NCBI GenBank assembly: GCA_943328885.2
Contig: CALQBT020000005.1
Span: 1-19,832, forward strand
DNA length: 19,832 nucleotides
Direction: 5' to 3'
Source of the DNA: Bordetella parapertussis
GTDB taxonomy: Bacteria; Pseudomonadota; Gammaproteobacteria; Burkholderiales; Burkholderiaceae_C
The notes beneath the pieces were generated by a model. It saw nothing but the letters and a program-made list of their open reading frames with translations. It made no database searches and had not been told where the DNA came from. The translations under genes and the position numbers were made by a program. Shown one piece after another: positions 14,574 through 19,832 of this stretch (position 1 is its first letter; each line of letters begins with the position of its first letter).

Positions 14574-14771
14574 GTGCTGGCCGTCGTCGCGCTGGCCGCA
14601 TGTACTGGCACCGGCGAGGATGCCTTCCTGCGCCAGGAGGTCGAGCGTGCCGGCTTCCGGCTGCTGGCCTCGGGCGACTTTCTGCGCAACCCGGCCGACC
14701 CTCGCGACCGCAACACGCCTGAGCCGCCGATGCCCAAGGACGAGTTCGTGCTGAAGTTCGTCAAGCCTTGA
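14574..14771 (+). CDS. Small putative lipoprotein, start uncertain
   Basis: This is a frame of about 65 residues from GTG 14574 to TGA 14769-14771. It opens with VVALAACTG, which looks like a lipobox (LAAC), followed by a short polar, proline-containing mature part. From GTG only nine residues precede the cysteine and no basic residue is present, too short for a normal signal. Upstream in-frame codons encode RSRFGVRRWCAVLAVV, which would make a proper basic-hydrophobic signal, yet no ATG, GTG or TTG is found in frame back to a stop at 14412. Either a rare start codon is used, the sequence carries a frameshift, or the gene is spurious. Its end overlaps the end of the convergent kinase gene by 11 nt. 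No family recognised. Confidence 0.4.
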   Translation: MLAVVALAACTGTGEDAFLRQEVERAGFRLLASGDFLRNPADPRDRNTPEPPMPKDEFVLKFVKP

Positions 14772-15693
14772 CCCGTTGGGTGGACTCCAAATCGAGGGTG
14801 TGCGGCAAGGGCGCGACGGCACCGAAGCCCAGCGTGCTGAGCGCCGCCGCCCGATTGGCCGACCGCGCGGCATCGGCCAGGCTGGCGCCGCGGGCGAGCC
14901 ATGCCAGGCACGCGCCTGCGAAGCAGTCTCCGGCGCCGGTGGCGTCGACAGCCGCCACCGCGTGACCGGGCAAGGACAGGCGCCGCACACCGTCGCTGAC
15001 GCGGCAGCCGGCAGCGCCGAGCTTGAGCGCCACCGCGCGGGCCCCCTGGCCATGGGCCCAGTCGATGACGGAATCCGGATCACTGAGGCCGGTCAGGGCC
15101 TGGATCTCGTCGGCGCTGGGCAGGAACAGGTCGCAGTCGGCCAGCACCTGGCGCGTGAGTGCCAGCGCACGGGCCGGCGGCCACAGCCGAGGCCGGTAGT
15201 TCAGGTCGAAGCTGATCCTCGCGCCGGCGGCGCGGGCGATGGCGATGGCCTCGAGCACCGCGTCGCAGGCTGAGGCGCTGATTGCCAGCGAGATGCCCGA
15301 GGCGTGAAGCCAGCGCGTGCGGGCCAACAAGGCGCGCGGCAGGTCGGCCGGCGTCATGCGCGCTGCCGCGCTGCCGGCGCGCCGGTAGCTGAATTCATGG
15401 CCAGCGCTGCCGTGGCTGACGAAGTACAGCCCGGTGTCGGCGCCTGGCAGCGTGCGCACGCCCTCGGTGGCCACGCCTTCGACACGCCACAGCGCCAGCA
15501 GGTCTGCACCGAAGACGTCGTCACCGACCTGGCTGATGTAGCCGGCGCGCGCACCGAGTCGGGCCGCGGCGATCACCGTGTTGCTGGTGTCGCCGCCGAA
15601 GCCGCGCTGGAAAGCCGGTGCGGCCGGATCGCGCTGGTTGAACTCGATCAGCGGCTCGCCGATGGCGATCAGGTCGAAAAATGGGTCTGACAT
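14761..15693 (-). CDS. PfkB-family sugar kinase, 2-keto-3-deoxygluconate kinase-like
   Basis: This 310-residue ribokinase-fold enzyme phosphorylates a sugar acid or sugar with ATP. PfkB signature 1 is GGDTSNTVIAAARLGA (33-48), and signature 2 with the anion hole and catalytic base is VDATGAGDCFAG (249-260, base D256). FSYRRAGSAA (101-110) and SFDLNYRPRLWP (161-172) are characteristic of KdgK-type kinases rather than adenosine kinase or ribokinase. The frame is open 117 codons upstream of ATG 15693, but that part has no PfkB similarity. MSDPFFDLIAIGEPLIEF is a normal family N-terminus. No obvious KDPG aldolase partner is present, so the physiological substrate (KDG versus another sugar) is uncertain. 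Confidence 0.85.
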   Translation of the reverse strand: MSDPFFDLIAIGEPLIEFNQRDPAAPAFQRGFGGDTSNTVIAAARLGARAGYISQVGDDVFGADLLALWRVEGVATEGVRTLPGADTGLYFVSHGSAGHEFSYRRAGSAAARMTPADLPRALLARTRWLHASGISLAISASACDAVLEAIAIARAAGARISFDLNYRPRLWPPARALALTRQVLADCDLFLPSADEIQALTGLSDPDSVIDWAHGQGARAVALKLGAAGCRVSDGVRRLSLPGHAVAAVDATGAGDCFAGACLAWLARGASLADAARSANRAAALSTLGFGAVAPLPHTLDLESTQRVKA

Positions 15694-15722
15694 GGGTGCA
15701 TGATGCCTTGGCCCCCGACCCT

Positions 15723-15794
15723 TCAGAGGCCGAACTTCAGGCCCTGCGCCAGCGGCAGCGCGCCGGAGTAGTTCACCATGTTGGTCGGGTACAT
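15723..15794 (-). other. Short protein-like fragment, possible remnant of a gene C-terminus
   Basis: A 23-codon minus-strand frame reads MYPTNMVNYSGALPLAQGLKFGL and then a stop. Its residue mix is protein-like, unlike the Arg/Pro-rich shadow frames around it. An in-frame TAG lies about 18 codons upstream of its ATG, so no full gene is attached. It could be the tail of a gene degraded by deletion between the kinase and deaminase genes. I do not recognise the parent family. Confidence 0.25.
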
Positions 15795-15934
15795 CGGGGA
15801 TCCCAGTGAGGCGGGCCGGCCACGCTACCGCCTGCCTGTGGCCGCTGGTTGGCGACGGCCGTGCCTTGGCTGAACTGCCTGAACAAGCCCTTGTCAGCCG
15901 GCCCGGCAGCGGCGCGGACCCTGGGCCGTGCCCG

Positions 15935-17056
15935 TCAAGCCCCGGGCCGGGCCGGCACCAGCGTTTGAGCGCCTGCCCAATCGAGCAGCGAGGTCCGGGC
16001 CGAAGCGCGCGCAGCCGGCGCCATGAACGACGCGGCGGCCGCATCCAGCCCCATCTGCAGCAACTCGTCCCAGCCGAAGCCGGCCTGCACCAGCCGGGCT
16101 GCCTCGGTGCTGTGGTCGATGCGCGAGATCAGTCGGTTGTCGGTGTGGAAGGACAGGCTCACCCCGGCCCGCCACAGTGCGTGGATAGGGTGCAGCGCCA
16201 GCGACGCGGCGGCGCCGGTGTGCAGGTTGCTGGTCGGGCAGATCTCGAGGTGAACTTCGCGCTGACGCAGCTCGTCGAGGACCGCCGTCGCTGCCTCGCC
16301 CGGCTCAGCGATCAGATCAGCCAGCCTCACGCCGTGGCCGATGCGCTGCGCGCCCAGGCGCGCGGCTTCGAGCACCCGCAAGCCCTCGTCGGCCTCGCCG
16401 GCGTGCAGCGTCAGGCCCAGTCCCGCCTGGCGCAAGCGCGTCAGCAGCTCGGCGTGGCGCGAGGCCGGCCAGCCGGCTTCCGGTCCGGCCAGGTCGAAAC
16501 CCAGCACCCGGGCCGCCGCTGGCTTGGCCGGCAGGCGGTGGTAGCGCAGCGCCAGCGCCGCAGCCCTTGCGATCTGCGCGTCGCTGTCGTGGCGCATCGC
16601 GCAGACGATCAGCCCGCAGGGCAGCGGGCTGCGCGACAGGCCATCGAGCAGCGCGTCCACCGCGGCCTCACCGGCCACGCCGTGGGGCTCGAACAGCAGC
16701 GGTGCGATCCTGAACTCGGCCAGCACGCAGCCCTCGGCGCGCGCGTCTTCGGCGGCCTCGAAAGCCACCTGCGACATCGCCTCGGGCGTGGCCATGGCGG
16801 CCACCGTCAACGTGAAGCCGCGCAGGTACTCGGCCAGCGAGCCGGCATGGGCGCGGGCGTCGAACCAGGCGGCCAGCGCCGCCTCGTCGTCGGTGGGGGC
16901 TGCGACGCCGCGCGCGCGTAGCAACGCCAGCAACGTGGCCACCCGCAGCCCACCGTCCAGGTGTTCGTGCAGCAGCACCTTGGGCAGGCGCCTGGCTTGG
17001 CGCAGGATGGCGGGCGACAGTTCTGGCGGCAGATTGGCGGACGGCTCGTGCGGCAT
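15935..17056 (-). CDS. add: Adenosine deaminase family protein
   Basis: This is a 373-residue TIM-barrel zinc hydrolase that deaminates adenosine or a related purine (nucleoside). Metal and catalytic residues are in place: LLHEHLDGG (H30, H32), TLHAGEA (H218, catalytic E221), IGHGVRL (H241), EICPTSN, and SFHTDN (D306). The usual TDDP second aspartate is N307, a variant I recall from other bacterial deaminases; it could shift specificity, so adenine or another amidohydrolase activity cannot be excluded. Start ATG at 17056 has no strong Shine-Dalgarno. The gene is divergent from a BMP-type nucleoside importer across a 205-bp region with phased repeats, supporting a purine-nucleoside salvage or catabolic role. 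Confidence 0.88.
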   Translation of the reverse strand: MPHEPSANLPPELSPAILRQARRLPKVLLHEHLDGGLRVATLLALLRARGVAAPTDDEAALAAWFDARAHAGSLAEYLRGFTLTVAAMATPEAMSQVAFEAAEDARAEGCVLAEFRIAPLLFEPHGVAGEAAVDALLDGLSRSPLPCGLIVCAMRHDSDAQIARAAALALRYHRLPAKPAAARVLGFDLAGPEAGWPASRHAELLTRLRQAGLGLTLHAGEADEGLRVLEAARLGAQRIGHGVRLADLIAEPGEAATAVLDELRQREVHLEICPTSNLHTGAAASLALHPIHALWRAGVSLSFHTDNRLISRIDHSTEAARLVQAGFGWDELLQMGLDAAAASFMAPAARASARTSLLDWAGAQTLVPARPGA

Positions 17057-17077
17057 GGATCGATGCTACCGGAGCTG

Positions 17078-17159
17078 CAAGCCTCACCGCAGCGGTGCAC
17101 AAGCTGTGCGCAAGCATTGGGAAAGCGGTGAGGAAACGGTGGACAAGCTGTGCGCAAGC
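17078..17159. promoter_or_regulatory. Helically phased CAAGC repeats between deaminase and nucleoside importer
   Basis: A perfect 17-bp direct repeat, ACAAGCTGTGCGCAAGC, occurs at 17099-17115 and 17143-17159. Each is preceded by CGGTG plus one variable base, so 22 of 23 positions match, 44 bp apart. Each copy holds two CAAGC units 11 bp apart, and another CAAGC lies at 17078. The five CAAGC starts (17078, 17100, 17111, 17144, 17155) are spaced 22, 11, 33 and 11 bp, all multiples of 11. This places all on one face of the helix, as expected for cooperative binding of a regulator controlling both divergent genes. Confidence 0.6.
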
Positions 17160-17212
17160 GCTGCGACGCGCCGCAGGCCAAGCCAGGCCCGATCCGGTGG
17201 CGACCCGACTCT

Positions 17213-17221
17213 TGCTATCCT
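17213..17221 (+). promoter_or_regulatory. Possible extended -10 promoter element for the importer operon
   Basis: TGCTATCCT carries a TGn extension before TATCCT (four of six bases of TATAAT), about 40 bp before the binding-protein ATG and downstream of the phased repeats. No -35 at the right spacing is recognisable, so this remains a weak call. Confidence 0.25.
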
Positions 17222-17261
17222 GATCGCCTCCCACATCGATGCCCCAGGGGCCCAGAACATC

Positions 17262-18224
17262 ATGAAACACGCTGTGCTGGCCGCGCTGGCCCTGGTGGCC
17301 GTCCAGGCCCGAGCCCAACCCGCGGTGATCTACGACATGGGCGGCAAGTTCGACAAGTCCTTCAACGAAGCGGCTTATGTCGGCGCCGAGCGCTGGAAGA
17401 AGGAGGCCGGCCAGCCCTATCTCGAATTCGAGATCGCCAACGAGGCCCAGCGCGAACAGGCGATGCGCCGGATGGCCGACAAGAGCGCTTCGCCGATCAT
17501 CGGCGTGGGCTTCGGCCAGGGCTCGACGATGGAAAAAGTGGCCAAGGACTTTCCGAAGCTGCAGTTCGCGATCATCGACGCCGTGGTCAGGCTGCCCAAC
17601 GTCGAGTCGGTCGTGTTCAAGGAGCAGGAGGGCAGCTTCCTGGTCGGCATGATGGCCGCGCTGGCCAGCAAGTCGGGCAAGGTCGGCTTCATCGGCGGCA
17701 TGGACATCCCGCTGATCCGCAAGTTTGCCTGCGGCTACGAGCAGGGCGCGAAGTACGCCAACCCCAAGGTCGAGCTCACATCCAACATGACCGGCACCAC
17801 GCCGGCGGCCTGGAACGACCCCACGCGTGGCAGCGAGCTGGCCAAGGCCCAGTTCGCCAAAGGCGTCGACGTGGTGTTCGCCGCGGCCGGCGGCACCGGC
17901 GTGGGCGTGTACCAGGCGACCAAGGACGCCGGCCGGCTGGCGATCGGTGTCGACAGCAACCAGAACCATCTGCACCCCGGCACGATGCTCACCAGTATGG
18001 TCAAGCGGGTCGACGTCGCGGTGTACCAACTGTTGAAGAAGACCCATCCTGGCGTCACGGTGCTGGGCTTGAAAGAAGGCGGCGTCGACTACGCGCTCGA
18101 CCAGCACAACGCCAAACTCGTCAGCGCCGAGATGAAGAAGAAGGTCGACACGGCCAAGGCCGACATCATCGCCGGCAAGCTCAAGGTCGCCGACTACATG
18201 GCGGACAAGGCCTGCAAGTACTGA
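17262..18224 (+). CDS. BMP/PnrA-family substrate-binding protein of a purine-nucleoside ABC importer
   Basis: This 320-residue periplasmic receptor begins with a signal peptide (MKHAVLAALALVAVQARA, likely cleavage before Q19). No lipobox is present, as expected for a soluble Gram-negative binding protein. The mature start PAVIYDMGGKFDKSFNEAAY is the BMP family hallmark (GKxDKSFN). Further family stretches are IIGVGFGQGSTMEKVAKDFP, GSFLVGMMAAL, KVGFIGGMDIPLI, FACGYEQGAKY and FAAAGGTGVGVYQA. The ATG at 17262 is taken over the long upstream frame because it starts the signal peptide and AGGGG lies 11 bases before it. Followed by its ATPase 59 nt downstream and divergent from an adenosine deaminase, it most likely binds purine nucleosides such as adenosine, guanosine or inosine. 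Confidence 0.9.
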   Translation: MKHAVLAALALVAVQARAQPAVIYDMGGKFDKSFNEAAYVGAERWKKEAGQPYLEFEIANEAQREQAMRRMADKSASPIIGVGFGQGSTMEKVAKDFPKLQFAIIDAVVRLPNVESVVFKEQEGSFLVGMMAALASKSGKVGFIGGMDIPLIRKFACGYEQGAKYANPKVELTSNMTGTTPAAWNDPTRGSELAKAQFAKGVDVVFAAAGGTGVGVYQATKDAGRLAIGVDSNQNHLHPGTMLTSMVKRVDVAVYQLLKKTHPGVTVLGLKEGGVDYALDQHNAKLVSAEMKKKVDTAKADIIAGKLKVADYMADKACKY

Positions 18225-18283
18225 AAACAGTCGCGGCGCGACCGCATTCGCAGTGCCTAGGCGCTGCACAGCACCGGCATTGA

Positions 18284-19832
18284 ATGAACGCTCCCGCATC
18301 CCCTGCCGTGCGCATGACGGCGATCAGCAAGCGCTTTGGCGCGGTGCAGGCCAACCGCGAGGTCGCGCTGACAGTGGCCGCCGGCACGGCGCACGGCATC
18401 GTTGGCGAAAACGGCGCAGGCAAGAGCACGTTGATGGCGATCCTGTACGGCTTCTACCAGGCCGACAGCGGTTCGATCGCGATCGCGGGTCGACCGGCAC
18501 GCATCGGCGGATCGAGCGACGCGATTGCGCTGGGCATTGGCATGGTTCACCAGCACTTCATGCTCGTCGAACCGCTGTCGGCGCTGGACAACATCATGCT
18601 CGGCGTCGAAGGCCATTGGCGACTGAAACCGGCCCGAGCGAGGGTCCGCGGCGAATTGCAGGCGCTGATGGACGAGACCGGCTTGCAGCTGCGGCTCGAC
18701 GCTGCGGTCGAGGATTTGCCGGTGGGCGAGCGCCAGCGACTGGAAATCCTCAAGGCGCTGTACCGCGGCGCGCGCATCCTGATCCTCGACGAGCCCACCG
18801 CGGTGCTGACGCCGCAGGAGACCGAACAGCTCTTTGTCGCGCTGCGCAGGCTGCGCGACGCCGGCACCACCTTGCTGCTGATCAGCCACAAGCTCAAGGA
18901 GATCATGGCGCTGTGCGACGCGGTCACGGTGATGCGCGCAGGCGCCGTGGTGTTCGAGGGCGCGATCGCCGACTGCAGCCTCGACCAGCTCGCCGAGGCG
19001 ATGGTGGGCCGGCGCGTCAAGCTCGACCGCGACGCGAGCGCGCCGCCAGCCCGGCCCGGCGCGACGCTGCTGGCCGCGCAAGACCTGGGCTGGCGTGACG
19101 ATGCTGGCGTGCAGCGTCTGGCCGGCGTGTCGCTGGCGCTGCGCGCGGGCGAGATCGTCGGCATTGCCGGCGTGTCGGGCAACGGCCAGAGCGAGTTGTT
19201 GGCGCTGCTCTCGGGCTTGGCCGCGGCGCAGGCCGGTACGCTGACACTGGGGGCTGAGTCCTTCCAAGCCGGGCGCTGGCTCGACCCTGCTAGCGCGCGC
19301 CGCCTGGGCCTGGCCCATGTGCCCGAAGACCGCCACCGCCGCGGCCTGGTGTTGCCGTTCGCGGCCTGGGAGACGGCGGTGCTGGGCTACCAGCGCAGCG
19401 CTCGCTTTGTCAGCACCTGGGGCTGGATGAAGCGCCAGGCGATGCGCGCGGTCACCGCGCAGATGATGGAGGCCTACGACGTCAGGCCGCGCAACGTCGA
19501 TCTGCGAGCGGCCAAGTTCTCCGGCGGCAACCAGCAGAAATTGGTGCTCGCCCGCGAGGCGCTGGCGCCCGAGTCGCCGCCGTGCCTGCTGCTGGTTGGC
19601 CAGCCCACGCGCGGCGTGGACATCGGTGCGATCGAGTTCATCCACGGTCGGCTGCGCGCGATGCGCGACGCTGGCGGTGCGGTGCTGCTGGTCTCGAGCG
19701 AGCTCGACGAAAGCCTGGCGCTGTCCGACTGGGTGCTGGTGATGGACCGGGGACGGATCGCCGGTGAACTCGCGATTGCCGACTGCAGCGAGGCCGCGCT
19801 CGGGCGGCTGATGGCCGGCGTCGGCGCGGGGC
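18284..19832 (+). CDS. Nucleoside ABC importer double ATP-binding protein (NupA/RbsA-type), partial at right edge
   Basis: This is a fused two-domain ATPase, 516 codons visible, with the C-terminal end outside the window. Domain 1 has Walker A GENGAGKST (41-49), Q-loop VHQHFMLVEPLSALDN, signature LPVGERQRLEILKAL and Walker B ILILDEPTAVLTPQE, with LLLISHKLKEI as the H-loop. Domain 2 has the degenerate P-loop GVSGNGQSEL, AHVPEDRHRRGLV, signature SGGNQQKLVLAREAL, and LLVGQPTRGVDIGA in place of the canonical Walker B, as in sugar and nucleoside (CUT2/BMP-associated) ATPases. ATG 18284 is chosen; ATG 18314 is a possible alternative, and no strong Shine-Dalgarno is seen for either. Two permease genes are expected just beyond the right edge. 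Confidence 0.92.
   Translation, partial: MNAPASPAVRMTAISKRFGAVQANREVALTVAAGTAHGIVGENGAGKSTLMAILYGFYQADSGSIAIAGRPARIGGSSDAIALGIGMVHQHFMLVEPLSALDNIMLGVEGHWRLKPARARVRGELQALMDETGLQLRLDAAVEDLPVGERQRLEILKALYRGARILILDEPTAVLTPQETEQLFVALRRLRDAGTTLLLISHKLKEIMALCDAVTVMRAGAVVFEGAIADCSLDQLAEAMVGRRVKLDRDASAPPARPGATLLAAQDLGWRDDAGVQRLAGVSLALRAGEIVGIAGVSGNGQSELLALLSGLAAAQAGTLTLGAESFQAGRWLDPASARRLGLAHVPEDRHRRGLVLPFAAWETAVLGYQRSARFVSTWGWMKRQAMRAVTAQMMEAYDVRPRNVDLRAAKFSGGNQQKLVLAREALAPESPPCLLLVGQPTRGVDIGAIEFIHGRLRAMRDAGGAVLLVSSELDESLALSDWVLVMDRGRIAGELAIADCSEAALGRLMAGVGAG

Noticed and set aside
17093..17159. Repeats read as DnaA boxes or iterons of a replication origin
   Set aside because: GGTGCACAA and GGTGGACAA only loosely resemble TGTGGATAA, there is no AT-rich unwinding element, and no replication gene is nearby. 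An operator role fits better.
17078..17159. CRISPR-like array
   Set aside because: There are only two long repeat copies, the units are too short, and no cas genes are present.
16668..18299. Minus-strand open frame spanning the BMP-type gene and part of the deaminase
   Set aside because: It is antisense to the BMP gene, then runs out of frame through the deaminase. The plus-strand BMP protein has a signal peptide and family motifs.

Overview
This window looks like chromosomal DNA of a GC-rich Gram-negative proteobacterium, most likely a betaproteobacterium of the Burkholderiales type. The reasons are strongly GC-biased codon use, Gram-negative style export signals, several branched-chain-type ABC cassettes and dense catabolic operons. 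The assignment comes from style and gene content only. No rRNA, tRNA, insertion sequence, integrase or CRISPR array was seen.

Region 1 (1-10309) is a divergent catabolic locus. On the minus strand, reading right to left, lie a TetR-type regulator, a VOC-fold protein, an FAD aromatic monooxygenase of the 2,6-dihydroxypyridine hydroxylase type, and a branched-chain-amino-acid-type (Liv) ABC importer: binding protein, two permeases, and one ATPase that runs off the left edge. On the plus strand a complete three-subunit molybdenum hydroxylase of the xanthine dehydrogenase family is encoded (FAD, 2Fe-2S and Mo subunits). The simplest reading is uptake of a small (hetero)aromatic compound, Mo-dependent hydroxylation of its ring, a second hydroxylation by the flavoprotein, and further processing by the VOC protein, under the TetR regulator. 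The large subunit lacks the CO dehydrogenase active-site motif, so it should not be called a CO dehydrogenase.

Region 2 (about 10400-13412) is an AT-richer insert holding four genes unlike their surroundings: a YkgJ-type cysteine-cluster protein, an overlapping GNAT-fold transferase that recalls the C-terminal half of arginyl-tRNA-protein transferases, a convergent small SET-domain protein, and a 2-oxoglutarate/Fe(II) oxygenase with a clear HxD...H...R set. All four families modify proteins or peptides elsewhere, so this is the best candidate for an undescribed (perhaps protein-modifying) system. Its substrate is unknown. A tandem AT-rich repeat lies upstream.

Region 3 (13413-19832) contains an alpha/beta hydrolase of the monoacylglycerol lipase type, a tiny possible lipoprotein, a 2-keto-3-deoxygluconate kinase-like PfkB kinase, an adenosine deaminase, and a divergent BMP/PnrA-type binding protein followed by the double ATPase of a nucleoside ABC importer, which continues beyond the right edge. 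Between the deaminase and the importer are five copies of CAAGC whose starts are spaced 22, 11, 33 and 11 bp, which looks like a helically phased regulator-binding region. Together these genes suggest import and deamination of purine nucleosides.
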